64,000 nucleotides of DNA from NCBI GenBank assembly GCA_020849895.1, contig JADZFN010000021.1:35893-99892 (forward strand), in the 5' to 3' direction. The position numbers were made by a program, and so were the translations under genes. The number at the start of each line of letters is the position of its first letter. The stretch's first letter is position 1. Positions 18,629 through 28,700 of the stretch are shown piece after piece. The DNA is from Verrucomicrobiia bacterium. GTDB lineage: Bacteria > Verrucomicrobiota > Verrucomicrobiia > JABWAM01. The notes under the pieces are model-generated. The model did not search any database. It was not told the DNA's origin and saw only the letters and a list, made by a program, of their open reading frames with translations.

Positions 18629-20725
18629 CTATTTTCGGTCGAAGACAAAAACGCCGTCCCACTGGTCCGGCGGCGCCTGCGCACGGAACGCTTCGCATCG
18701 GGCTTTGAAGAGCGCAGCGCTCGTGTGGTCGGGGCGGATTTTCAAGAGCTCCTCGAAGCGTTCCGCCGCGTGATCGAAGCGGCGCGCGAGATACTCCTTG
18801 AACGCGCGCTCGAAGAGGTCGCGTTCCGCGCGGAGGCCGTCCGCGAGCCCGGCTTCTTCGCCGAGCAGCTCGAACAGTTCCACGGGCGCGCGGCGTCCGT
18901 AGACGACCACGCGGTCCACCGTCCTCCATGCGAACGCCGCGCCCCCGGCGTGGCGGACCGCCGCTGTAGCGAGGATCGAGGTGCCGTAGGTCTTGTTCAA
19001 TGTCTCGATGCGGCTGGCGAGGTTCACCGTGTCGCCGAGGGCGGTGTAGGCGAAACGCTCGGCGGTGCCGATGTTGCCCACCACGGCTTCCCCCGTGTGG
19101 AGCCCGATCCGAGCGGCGAGAGGCGGGAGGCGGCGCATCGCGCGCGCTGACGCGATTTCGGCGAGGCGGCGCTGGGTGTCGAGCGCGGCGAAGCAGGCGC
19201 GCGCCGCGTGGTCGGGCAGATCGTTCGGTGCGTTGAACAGGGAGAGCACGCCGTCGCCGAGGTATTTGTCCACCGCGCCGCCCGCGCCGTGGATGGCTGC
19301 GGTGACGACTTCGAGATAGTCGGAGACCATGGCCACCACCTCATCGGCTTCCCGGGACTCGCTGAGCCGGGTGAAATCGCGAAGGTCGGAGATGAAGATC
19401 GTGAGGGCGCGCATTTCGCCGCCGAGCTGAGCGGCGCGACTCGTGCGGAGGATGTCGCGGACGATTTCGGTCGGCACGTATTTGCCGAAGGAATGGAGGC
19501 TCGATTTCATGCGGTCCACGGACTCGCCGATGACGGACACCTCCCGCACGAAGGAGCGCGGCGAAGGCTCGGGCGAGATGCGGAACTCGCCGATGCCTGC
19601 GAGGCCGCGGCTGATGCGGTGGAGCGGGGCGGAAATCCTCCGGGAAAGCACGGTGGCGGCGACGAGGGTGACGGCCAGCGCGGCGATGGTGATGCCGCCC
19701 GAGACCGCCGCGTTGCGATAGGCGGGGTTGAGAAAGTCCGAACTGGGTAGGATCACGGCGGCCGTCCAGCGGAGGCCTCCGCTCGCTTCGAAACGGGCGA
19801 TTGTGGTGCGATAGGTGGAGCCCTCGAATTCCGAGCTGAACGAAACCGGCGAGCCGACGGGGACGTCCGCGAACGCGGCGCGGTTTTCGGAAAGCGCGTC
19901 GGCGAGGGTCTCAACGGCGCGTTGCACGCCGGGTTGGGCGGGCGACACGACGACGCGCCCCACTTCGTCGAGGAGAAAGACGGCGCCGCGAGGGCTCGGC
20001 CGAAGCTGCGCGAGAAAGACGCCGAGCGTGTTCAAGGGATAGTCCGCTCCAAGGACGCCCGCAGGCGGCGCCAGGGGGTCCCGCCTCAGGGGGAGAGCCG
20101 CGGTGATGCCGCGCCGCCCGTCAATGTAGTCGTACGGCTCGGTCCAGACGAGCGCCCCCGTTTGCATCGCGCGTTGAAACCATGGGCGAGTGCGCGCGTC
20201 CATTCGCTGCGCGGGCGACGGATGCGGCGCGGGCCTTCCGTCGGAAGATAAAAGGCGCAGGTGCTGAATGCCGCCGTCGCGCGAGGGGTCGGCGTCCACG
20301 AGCAGGAGGTTGTTCTCGGCGTCGCGGCGGGCGCCGAAGAACGCGCCGCTGGCCGCGTCGCCCCAGTAGAGTCCCGAAAGATACGGGCGCCAGCGGAGGC
20401 GCTCCGCAAGGGCGTGCGCCAGGCCTTCCCGCTGCGCAGCGTCGAGGGTGGAAGGGGTTTTCTGGCTTTTTGCGATCGAGGAAATTTCCGCGAGGAGCAT
20501 CGGTGCGCCGCCGAACAGCGACTCGGCTTGGCGGGTGACCGCACGGCAAACGCTGACGCAGTGCGCGGTCGTCAGGCTTCGAAGCGAACTTCGCGCCATG
20601 AAAAACGCGGTTGTGGCGAGGGCCGACACCGTCCCGAGCAGGGCCACGAGGACCAGGCCCAGGATGGCCGTGCGCAGGTCCACCTGCAGAGGGCCTCGAG
20701 GAGCTGCGGAGAGGCGGGAGGACAT
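18629..20725 (-). CDS. Membrane-bound sensor adenylate/guanylate cyclase (class III)
   Basis: A 698-aa signalling enzyme. It has a short basic N-terminus, a first TM helix (about residues 17-42), a periplasmic sensor of about 300 residues with a Cache-like layout ('AMQTGALVWTEPYDY', 'LGADYPLNTLGVFL'), a second TM helix, a HAMP linker and a C-terminal class III cyclase domain. Metal-binding Asps lie in 'FISDLRDFTRLSES' and 'YLGDGVLSLFNAP', and 'ALGDTVNLASRIE' follows. A TPR-like tail ends the protein. It would make cAMP (or cGMP) in response to an extracellular ligand; the ligand is unknown. Start ATG 20725 chosen before the TM helix. Confidence 0.88.
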   Translation of the reverse strand: MSSRLSAAPRGPLQVDLRTAILGLVLVALLGTVSALATTAFFMARSSLRSLTTAHCVSVCRAVTRQAESLFGGAPMLLAEISSIAKSQKTPSTLDAAQREGLAHALAERLRWRPYLSGLYWGDAASGAFFGARRDAENNLLLVDADPSRDGGIQHLRLLSSDGRPAPHPSPAQRMDARTRPWFQRAMQTGALVWTEPYDYIDGRRGITAALPLRRDPLAPPAGVLGADYPLNTLGVFLAQLRPSPRGAVFLLDEVGRVVVSPAQPGVQRAVETLADALSENRAAFADVPVGSPVSFSSEFEGSTYRTTIARFEASGGLRWTAAVILPSSDFLNPAYRNAAVSGGITIAALAVTLVAATVLSRRISAPLHRISRGLAGIGEFRISPEPSPRSFVREVSVIGESVDRMKSSLHSFGKYVPTEIVRDILRTSRAAQLGGEMRALTIFISDLRDFTRLSESREADEVVAMVSDYLEVVTAAIHGAGGAVDKYLGDGVLSLFNAPNDLPDHAARACFAALDTQRRLAEIASARAMRRLPPLAARIGLHTGEAVVGNIGTAERFAYTALGDTVNLASRIETLNKTYGTSILATAAVRHAGGAAFAWRTVDRVVVYGRRAPVELFELLGEEAGLADGLRAERDLFERAFKEYLARRFDHAAERFEELLKIRPDHTSAALFKARCEAFRAQAPPDQWDGVFVFDRK

Positions 20726-20804
20726 CGGCCTCCATGCTAACGCATGCGCCCGCTCCGGCAACCCCGATGACGGGCGACGCCGGTCCGATCCGGCGGAGGC
20801 GCTT

Positions 20805-21536
20805 TCAGTCCAGCGTCTTGCGCTGGGCAGCAAGGAGGTCGGCGACGCCTTTGCGGGCGAGGGCGAGCATGGCCTCAAGCTCGGCGTCGGTAAAGGTGGC
20901 CTCCTCCCCGGATCCCTGCACCTCGATGAAGCGCCCTCCTTCGGTCATCACCACATTCATGTCCACGGAGGCCTCCTTGTCCTCCGCGTAACAGAGGTCG
21001 AGAAGCGCCCGGCCGTTCACGATTCCGACGCTCACCGCGGCGACGCGTTCTTTGAGCGGGCTTTCGGCGAGGAGCTTCGCCTTCAGGAGCTTGTGGAAGG
21101 CGAATTCGAGGGCGACGCAGGCGCCCGTGATCGCGGCGGTGCGCGTGCCGCCGTCGGCCTGGAGGACGTCGCAGTCCACCCAAAGCGTGCGCGCGCCGAG
21201 TTTTTCGAGGTCCACCACGGCGCGGAGCGAGCGACCGATGAGACGCTGGATTTCTTGCGAACGCCCGTCGAGACGCCCCTTGGAAATGTCGCGCGGCTTT
21301 CGCTCGCGGGTGGAGTAGGGGAGCATCGAGTATTCGGCGGTCAACCATCCGCCCGAGACCTTTTGCTCGCGCATCCAGCGCGGCACGGATTCCTCGACGC
21401 TGACGGCGCAGATGACGCGCGTCCTGCCCGATTCGACGAGGACGGACCCCGCGGCTTCAGGGGCGATCTTCGGTCGGAAGCGGATGCAGCGGAGCGCGTC
21501 GGGTTTGCGGCGGTCGGGGCGGGTGGCGGCGGTCAT
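20805..21536 (-). CDS. rph: Ribonuclease PH
   Basis: RNase PH trims tRNA 3' ends by phosphorolysis. The 243-aa protein starts at ATG 21536 and shows 'GRTRVICAVSVEESVPRWM', 'GWLTAEYSMLPYSTRER', 'EIQRLIGRSLRAVVDLEKLG' and 'WVDCDVLQADGGTRTAAIT', which are the RNA- and phosphate-binding segments of the family. Length and layout are standard. The in-frame extension upstream is not protein-like. It starts a minus-strand group that also contains the deacetylase and ribD. Confidence 0.96.
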   Translation of the reverse strand: MTAATRPDRRKPDALRCIRFRPKIAPEAAGSVLVESGRTRVICAVSVEESVPRWMREQKVSGGWLTAEYSMLPYSTRERKPRDISKGRLDGRSQEIQRLIGRSLRAVVDLEKLGARTLWVDCDVLQADGGTRTAAITGACVALEFAFHKLLKAKLLAESPLKERVAAVSVGIVNGRALLDLCYAEDKEASVDMNVVMTEGGRFIEVQGSGEEATFTDAELEAMLALARKGVADLLAAQRKTLD

Positions 21537-21706
21537 GGCGCGAGCGTGCCGCCGCGCATGAGACGAATCAAGCGCCCCAATCTCCTCGGCATTTTTGGAT
21601 CGCCCCAATGGAGTCTTCACGGAAAAGACTCTTGGGACGATTGGGAAGGCGGAGAAGGGCGGCGTCCGCTTCGAGCGGAGACTCCGTGGTTGAGCGGATC
21701 GGGCGT

Positions 21707-22480
21707 TCAGGCGAACCGGGCGGAAACCCAGTTCCCATAGGGTTCTGGGCGTCGAGATTCGAGCGCGGCTGCGACCGTCCGAAGGATCTGTTTCCAGACG
21801 GCCGGAGAATTCAGATCGGTCGGATGAATCCCGATGCGCATCGGTTCGGCCTTGCGCAGGCGCCGCGCGAGGAGGGCGTTCCAGGCAAGCGAGGCGCCCC
21901 GACGCCACGGAGTCCGCGTGCTCCAAACGCAGGAGGGGGCAGGGATCCGCGTGCCCGAAGGGAGATGCACAATCTCGGTGCGGGTCGTGGTGTAAAGGAG
22001 CTCCGCTGCGCGCAGCGCCTCTTCGACCTGTGGATTGAGGAGCCACGCGGGTGCGACGAACCCCTTGGCGCGCAAGCCGTGCGTCGCAAGATCGGAAAGG
22101 CCCTGCTGAACAAGAGGGAACGCGGTTTCCCGATCGAGGGCGAAGAACTCAGCCTCTCGCGCCGTGTAGAGTTCTTCGTAAAACCATCGGCGGAGGCCGC
22201 CTTGGAAGGGACGTTTCGCCGGCTCCTTGGGAAGCGCGTGACACCAGCCGTGAAGGACGATTTCGTGGCCTTCATCCTGCCAGCGCCGCAGCCAACCGAC
22301 GAGGGCGGGATGCTGGTCGAGGCGCCCGACGTCGCGGTGGCACGGGATCACGAGCAGACTCAAACGCGCTGCCCCGAGGCGCGTCATCTCGTTCACCTGA
22401 CGCTGTACCGCGTGGAGGTGAAACGGCGAAATGTCATGGATCGAAACGATGAGAGAGCGCGGAGGCATTGCAGAGGACAT
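21707..22480 (-). CDS. Polysaccharide deacetylase-like protein (DUF2334 type)
   Basis: A 257-aa protein with the DUF2334 polysaccharide-deacetylase-like barrel. 'VSIHDISPFHLHAVQRQV' supplies the metal-binding His-Asp pair and 'GHEIVLHGWCHAL' the second His motif. It probably removes an acyl group from a glycan or acts on a lipid-linked sugar; the substrate cannot be read. ATG 22480 is preferred; extension upstream to 22765 runs into the ribD end. It lies 58 bp downstream of ribD. Confidence 0.82.
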   Translation of the reverse strand: MSSAMPPRSLIVSIHDISPFHLHAVQRQVNEMTRLGAARLSLLVIPCHRDVGRLDQHPALVGWLRRWQDEGHEIVLHGWCHALPKEPAKRPFQGGLRRWFYEELYTAREAEFFALDRETAFPLVQQGLSDLATHGLRAKGFVAPAWLLNPQVEEALRAAELLYTTTRTEIVHLPSGTRIPAPSCVWSTRTPWRRGASLAWNALLARRLRKAEPMRIGIHPTDLNSPAVWKQILRTVAAALESRRPEPYGNWVSARFA

Positions 22481-22538
22481 CTTTTCGAAGATGGAGGGCG
22501 AGTGCGACTGTTTTGTGGGAATCCTTCGCCCCGCCCCT

Positions 22539-23699
22539 TCAGAGCCGCGCGCGACGGAGTCTCCGCACGATTCGCCCGCGGGCGAGGAGATCGGAGCCGA
22601 CGCGCGCAAGGTGAAGCTTCGAGACGAGGGGGCCGAGGCGCCAGCGGCGGAAACCCGCGCCGGCCACCGCGCGCGTTGCGTGCGCGCCGCCGAGGATTTT
22701 CGGCGCGATGAAGAACGCGGCTTCATCCACGAGTCCGGCTTCAAAAAAGGATGCGAGGATTTCACCGCCGCCTTCGACGAGGAGGCGGATCATTCCTTCC
22801 CGTGCAAGCGCGCGCAGCGCGGCATGCAGGCTCACGCGCGCCGAGGGCGACCCTTTGCTCGAGGGGAGGCGCACCACACGCGCGCCCGTGCGGGTGAGGC
22901 GCGCGACGCGCGCCTCGGGCGCGCGAGGGCCGACTAGGATCCGGACGCGCGAGGGGTCCGCGCCGATCAATCGGGAAGAGGGCGGGGTGCGCGCGAAGGA
23001 ATCGAGGACCGCGCGGAGCGGTTGTTGGGCGAGCGGACGGCCGCGCGCGTCGCGCGCGGTAAGCGCGGGATCGTCTGCGAGGAGGGTGCCGATTCCGACG
23101 AGAACCGCGTCCGAGGTCGCACGGAGGCGATGGGCGGCCTCTCTCGCCTTTTTCCCGGTGATCCAACGGCTGGCGCCGGCGGTCGTGGCGATTTTTCCGT
23201 CGAGACTCATCGCGGCCTTGGCGATCACCCACGGATGCTTCTCGACCATCCATCGGTTCCACGCCTCGTTAAGCGCCGCGCATTCGGCAGCGAGAGGATC
23301 GCGTTCGACGCGGACGCCCGCGCGGCGGAGCCGGCGAAGGCCGCGCCCCGCGTGCGCGGGGTTCGGATCCACGGCGCCGACCACGACCCTTCGGAGGCCG
23401 GCGGCGAGGATGGCGTCGGTGCAGGGGGGGGTGCGACCGTGGGTGGAACAGGGTTCGAGAGTGACGTGCAAGGTGGCGCCGCTGAGGCGGCGATGGCCCC
23501 GCCGGGCGGCGTCGCGAATCGCCTCGATTTCGGCGTGGGGCTGGCCGGCGGCGCGGTGCCATCCTTCTCCGAGAATGCGTCCGTCCTGAACGATCACTGC
23601 GCCGACGCAGGGATTTGGCGAGGTCCGTCCGATTCCCCGTTTCGCCAGCGCGAGCGCGCGGCGCATGAAGGAGCTGCGAAGTTCGGAAGCGGAGGGCAC
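22539..23699 (-). CDS. ribD: Bifunctional riboflavin biosynthesis deaminase/reductase
   Basis: RibD performs the second and third steps of riboflavin synthesis from GTP-derived pyrimidine. The N-terminal deaminase domain has the zinc motif H55-A-E57 in 'QPHAEIEAI' and C84/C93 in 'LEPCSTHGRTPPCTD'. The C-terminal reductase domain shows 'AAMSLDGKIATTAGASRWIT' and 'LVEGGGEILASF'. At 386 aa it is of normal length. The start at ATG 23699 is plausible, as is a downstream Met 12 codons in. Other rib genes are not in the window. Confidence 0.95.
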   Translation of the reverse strand: MPSASELRSSFMRRALALAKRGIGRTSPNPCVGAVIVQDGRILGEGWHRAAGQPHAEIEAIRDAARRGHRRLSGATLHVTLEPCSTHGRTPPCTDAILAAGLRRVVVGAVDPNPAHAGRGLRRLRRAGVRVERDPLAAECAALNEAWNRWMVEKHPWVIAKAAMSLDGKIATTAGASRWITGKKAREAAHRLRATSDAVLVGIGTLLADDPALTARDARGRPLAQQPLRAVLDSFARTPPSSRLIGADPSRVRILVGPRAPEARVARLTRTGARVVRLPSSKGSPSARVSLHAALRALAREGMIRLLVEGGGEILASFFEAGLVDEAAFFIAPKILGGAHATRAVAGAGFRRWRLGPLVSKLHLARVGSDLLARGRIVRRLRRARL

Positions 23700-23844
23700 G
23701 GGAGGGACGGGGCGCCGGGTCAGCGTAGCTCAAGACGGCGCGAACGCCGAATGGATTTTCGGCTGCTCTCCGCGAAGATTTGCATCCGGCGTCGGGCGCG
23801 GCATATTGGCTCGCTCGTTTCACCTCCTCACTCCCCTCTTCGCC

Positions 23845-24297
23845 ATGGCCAAAATCATTGCCTTCGACCTCACGAAACGTCCGCCCCGCAGTCCTCGCGC
23901 GCGCCTGGGGGGTTACGCCATCCTCCCGCGCATATTGGACAAAGGGCGCGCGGTGATCGCCGGCACGAACGGCGAATACAACTACGCTTGCCCGCTCGAT
24001 CTGCTTTTCCTGCGGTATGTGGGGGTGGACGCCGAGAAGCTCAAGGCGCGACTTGCCGCGGGCGACGGCGACGGCGAAATCCTCGCGTGGATCCGTAAAA
24101 ACGCAACGAACGCCCGCGCGGATGAGGAGATCGCCACGTGGACGGCCTACATGGATCGGCGCGCGCCCTCCTCGGTGGAGTTGCGCGCCTATTTTCACGA
24201 TCTGCATGCAAAACTCGCTCCGGCGCGCGACGACATCGTCACCTGGTTCGACCTTCTCGACCTCGATGATCATGCGTCGTTCGGAGGCCCGGTTTGA
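23845..24297 (+). CDS. DUF5069 domain protein
   Basis: A 150-aa protein of the DUF5069 family, with 'FDLTKRPPRSPRARLGGYAI' followed by 'LPRILDKGRA' at the N-terminus. These proteins are small, soluble and often found in Verrucomicrobiota; function is unknown. Start ATG 23845 follows the gene-poor 145-bp divergent region from ribD. It is followed 6 bp later by an FMN reductase, so the two are probably co-transcribed. Confidence 0.8.
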   Translation: MAKIIAFDLTKRPPRSPRARLGGYAILPRILDKGRAVIAGTNGEYNYACPLDLLFLRYVGVDAEKLKARLAAGDGDGEILAWIRKNATNARADEEIATWTAYMDRRAPSSVELRAYFHDLHAKLAPARDDIVTWFDLLDLDDHASFGGPV

Positions 24298-24303
24298 AAG
24301 TTT

Positions 24304-24843
24304 GTGATCCTCGTCGTTTCCGGGACAAATCGCGCGGGCGGCAACACACGGAAGGTGGCCGACCGGGTCTTGAGCGCCTTTCGCGAGGCGCAGATTTCCG
24401 CGGAGCTTCTCGATCTGACAGAACTCCCGTCGGAACTCTTCGCGCCGGACGCCTACGAAACCAAGCCTGCGGCCTTCGGCCGCTTTGCGCGGGCCGTGCT
24501 GGAATCGCACGGCCTCCTCGTTGTGACGCCCGAATATCAGGGGAGCCTACCGGGAGCGCTCAAGTTGTTCTTGGACATGCTGCCTGCGCCGGAGGCCTTC
24601 GAGGGGCGACCGGTGGGGTTCGTCGGGCTGTCGGCAGGAGGGAGCGGCGGGGTCCGCCCTGTGGAGCATCTCCAGCAGATCTTCAGCCACGGCAGAGCGC
24701 ACCTTTATCCCGAACGGGTGTTCCTGCCGCGCGTGGATGCGCTCCTTGGAGAGGACGGCCGGTTTCGCGATGCTCGCCTGGAAGAACGCTTGCGGCGGCA
24801 GGCAAAGGGGTTTGCGGAGTTCGTCCGCCGCCTTCGGTCCTGA
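24304..24843 (+). CDS. NAD(P)H-dependent FMN reductase-like flavodoxin protein
   Basis: This 179-aa protein has a flavodoxin-like fold: the N-terminal FMN phosphate loop 'VVSGTNRAGGNTRKVADRV', the flavin-binding 'VVTPEYQGSLPGALKLFLD' and the third loop 'VGLSAGGSGGVRP'. It is a member of the FMN reductase/chromate reductase/azoreductase group. It starts at GTG 24304, 6 bp after the DUF5069 stop. The likely activity is reduction of flavin or quinone; the physiological electron acceptor is not evident. Confidence 0.88.
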   Translation: MILVVSGTNRAGGNTRKVADRVLSAFREAQISAELLDLTELPSELFAPDAYETKPAAFGRFARAVLESHGLLVVTPEYQGSLPGALKLFLDMLPAPEAFEGRPVGFVGLSAGGSGGVRPVEHLQQIFSHGRAHLYPERVFLPRVDALLGEDGRFRDARLEERLRRQAKGFAEFVRRLRS

Positions 24844-24968
24844 AGGCTTTCTTCGGAGGCCTATTCTTCGGACTTGCGCGATGCGGAGTCGTATCTTATG
24901 GAAAGCGCCCGCCAGTGTCCGTGCGAAACCCGCGGCGCTTGGCCGAGTGAACCCGCTTGCCCTGATCC

Positions 24969-25622
24969 ATGGCGAACATCTTCCCGCGCGAGGCGAATCG
25001 CGTCTTTCCTCAGATTGTAATCGGGGTGTCGCTGGTCGGCGCGATTGTGGTGGGCGCCCTTTGGTACTACTTCACGCCCAAGTATGTGCGCGTGGGTTAC
25101 ATGCCGGTCCAGCCGGTCGCCTTCAATCACGAACTGCACGTGACGCAGCTCGGGCTCGACTGCCGCTACTGCCACCAGAACGTGGAGCGTTCGGCGAACT
25201 CGACGATTCCGAGCACTCAGACGTGCATGGCGTGCCATCAGAACGTCAAGACGGACAGTCCGAAGCTCGCGGCGTTGCGCGAAAGCTGGCAGACGGGCCT
25301 GCCCGTGCGTTGGGTGCGCGTCCACAAGGCGCCCGACTTCGTCTATTTCAATCATTCGGCGCACGTGAACCGCGGGGTCAGTTGCGCGCACTGCCACGGT
25401 GCGGTGAATCACATGCCGGTCTTGTATCACGATCAGCCGCAAAGCATGAGTTGGTGCCTCGAATGTCATCGCGATCCCGCTGCGAAAATCCGGCCGCCCG
25501 ACAAGGTCTTCGATCTCGACTGGCGCGCGCCTACCCCCGAAGCCCAACGCGAGCTGGGCGCGAAGCTCGTCAAGGAGTGGGGTGTCAACCCGCCCGTGAC
25601 GTGCGCGGGATGCCACCGATGA
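24969..25622 (+). CDS. actA: Alternative complex III subunit ActA, pentaheme cytochrome c
   Basis: First gene of the act operon. The 217-aa protein has one N-terminal membrane helix (residues 15-33) and five c-type heme motifs CxxCH at 65-69, 86-90, 139-143, 163-167 and 212-216. This is the pentaheme pattern of ActA. It passes electrons from the quinol-oxidising core of alternative complex III towards a cytochrome acceptor in the periplasm. The gene lies 125 bp after the FMN reductase, so the operon promoter is probably in that gap. Confidence 0.92.
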   Translation: MANIFPREANRVFPQIVIGVSLVGAIVVGALWYYFTPKYVRVGYMPVQPVAFNHELHVTQLGLDCRYCHQNVERSANSTIPSTQTCMACHQNVKTDSPKLAALRESWQTGLPVRWVRVHKAPDFVYFNHSAHVNRGVSCAHCHGAVNHMPVLYHDQPQSMSWCLECHRDPAAKIRPPDKVFDLDWRAPTPEAQRELGAKLVKEWGVNPPVTCAGCHR

Positions 25623-25701
25623 AGATGCTGGAAGATGGAAGCCGGAATCCGAAATCCCTGATGCCCCGCCCGATTCTCTCCTCCCGCTTCACGCACCGAA
25701 C

Positions 25702-28700
25702 TTGCCGCTTTCTTCCTTGAACCCTTCCTTCCTGCATCCTCCCGCGGACGCGACCGGCAAGCGCTACTGGCGCAGTCTGGAAGAGACCGCCGACACGCCC
25801 GAATTCCGCGAATGGCTTGAACGCGAGTTCCCCGAAGGCGCTTCCGAGCTGGAGATGGACGGGATGTCGCGCCGCAACTTCCTGCGGGTCATGAGCGCCT
25901 CGCTCGCGCTGGCTGGGATCGGATTGAGCGGATGCCGCCGTCCCGAAGCGCACCTCGTGCCCTATACGAAGACGCCCGAATGGCTCGTGCCGGGACGCAA
26001 CCTGCGCTACGCGACCTTCATGCCGCGCCGCCGCGGAGGGATGCCGCTCCACGTGACGACCTACAACGGGCGCCCCACGAAGATCGAAGGGAACCCCTTG
26101 CATCCGTGCAGCGGCGGAGCGACGGACACCTTCGCGCAGGCTTCGGTGCTGGAGCTGTACGATCCCGAACGCTCGCGCGCCTATGTGAAGAACGGCGCCG
26201 CTTCGTCGGAAGCGGCCTTCTTCGCCGAGATCGAGCGGCTGCGCGCCGATTGGGCGGCGGACCGGGGGCGTACGCTCGCGTTCCTCGTGGACGGCACGGA
26301 TTCCCCCACGCGCGAGCGGCTGCGTCGCCTCCTCCAGGCGAAATACCCCGAGGCGGTCTGGTGCGTCGAGGAGCCTCTCTCGCCCGGACACGACGTAGCC
26401 GCTTGCGAAATCGCCTACGGCCCCGGTTTAATCCCCGCGTTCCAGTTCGACAAGGCGGCGGTGGTGCTTTCGCTCGACTGCGATTTCCTTGGCAACGAGG
26501 ACGAAGGCGGGCTTGCCGCGGTGCGCGCGTTCACGGGGGGACGCAAGGTGGAAAAACCTGGCGATAAGATGAATCGCCTTTACGCCGTCGAATCGCGCTA
26601 CACGCTGACGGGAGGCATGGCCGACCATCGCCTGCGCATGCCCGCGAACCAGATCGGCGCCGTCGCCTCCGCCCTCGTTCGAGAAATTTCCGGCTTCGCG
26701 TCCGGCGGAAAACCGCCGGTCGAGAGCGGCGCTTCTCCCGCGTGGATTCGCGAGGCGGCACGCGACCTTTGGGACCATCGCAGGCGCGCGCTGGTGGTGG
26801 CCGGGCTGCTCCAGCCTCCGGTGGTCCACGTCCTCGCCGCGATGCTCAACGAGGTGCTTGGGAACACGGGGAACACCGTGAAATTCATCCGTCGCGAGCG
26901 CGCGCCGGCGCCCGGCCTCGCGCAGCTTGCCGCCCGCATCCGCGAGGGGAAAGTGGGGACGCTTTTCATTCTCGGAGGAAATCCGGCGTACAACGCCCCA
27001 GCCGACCTCGGCTGGGAGAAGCTTCAAGGCTCGGTCAAGACCGTGATCCGTTGGGGGCTGCACGAGGACGAGACTTCGGCGCGGAGCGCGTGGCACGTGC
27101 CGGCGGCGCACTACCTCGAGGCGTGGGGCGACGGCCTCGCCCGGGACGGATCGCTCCTCTGCGCCCAGCCGATGATCCTGCCTCTCTGGGGAGGGCTTTC
27201 GGAGATCGAATTGCTGGCGCGGATCGCCGGCCTGCCGCGCCCCGAGGGGCCGGAAGCGGTGCGGACGACCTTCCGCGAACGCGCGGGGAAAGGGTCCGAC
27301 GCCTTTGCGTTCGATCAGGCGTGGGAGCGCTTCGTGCACGACGGTTTTCTTGGAGAGAGCGCGGCGGCGTTCGTCGCGCGGCGCGCGGACCTGCGGCGCT
27401 GCGCGGATTTTGTCGCCGCGCATCCGATGCCGGCGGCCGGCGAGGGAATTGAACTCGTTTTCGCGCCGGACGCGAGCGCTGACGATGGGCGCTGCCTGAA
27501 CAACGCCTGGCTGCAGGAAGTCCCCGACCCCGTGACGAAGCTGACGTGGGAGAACGCCGCGCTGGTGAGCCCGGCGACGGCGCGCGCCCTCGGTCTCTCG
27601 AGCCGGAACGTGAAGGGCGTGCTCAACAGCGACGTCGTCCGGATCGCGCTGGGAGGGCGTTTCGTGGAGGCGCCGGTGCTGGTTGCGCCCGGGCACGCCA
27701 ATCACTCGATCACCCTTCCGCTGGGCTACGGCCGCTGGAAGGTGGGCAAGGTGGGCGAGGGCAGCGGCTTCAACGCCTGGGCGTTGCGCGACGGGACCGC
27801 GGGGTTCGCCCTCGGAGCGCGCGTGGAACGGACTGGGCGCGTCGCGAAGCTCGCCGTCACTCAGGAGCATGGCGCGATGGAGGGGCGCGCGCTCGTCCGC
27901 GAGGCGCCGCTCAAGATTTTCGAGGAGGATCCGGAGTGCGTGGACAAGATGACGGACGAGGCGCACATGCCGCCGCTGCGTTCGGCCTACGAACATCCGA
28001 AAATGGACGCGCCGCACCAGTGGGCGATGTCCATTGACCTGAATCGCTGCACGGGGTGCAACGCCTGCGTGATCGCCTGCCAGAGCGAAAACAACATCCC
28101 GATCGTGGGCAAGGACCAGGTCGCCAAGGGGCGCGAGATGCACTGGATTCGCCTCGACCGTTATTACGCGGGGAGCGAAGACGATCCCGCGCTGCTCGCC
28201 CAGCCCGTCACCTGCATGCAGTGCGAGAACGCCCCGTGCGAGACGGTTTGTCCTGTGAATGCCACCGTGCACAGCGAGGAGGGGTTGAACGTCATGGCGT
28301 ACAACCGCTGCGTCGGCACGCGGTATTGCAGCAACAACTGCCCCTACAAGGTCCGCCGCTTCAATTTCTTCGACTACAACCGACGCCAGCTCGACAGCCT
28401 CTATCTCGGCCCGCTCGGATCGAAGGGCGTCGCCGAAACGGTCAAGATGCAGAAAAATCCGAACGTCACCGTCCGCATGCGCGGGGTGATGGAGAAATGT
28501 ACGTTCTGCGTGCAGCGCCTCGAGGAGGCAAAGATTGATCAGAAAGTGAAGGCGGGCGCCTCGCCCGATGTGCTCGTGCCGACCGATTCCGTGAAGACGG
28601 CTTGCCAGCAGGTCTGCCCCGCGCAGGCGATCGTCTTCGGCAACCAGGCCGATCCGAAGAGCGAGGTGGCGCGCGTGAAGAAGTTCCCGCATGACTATGG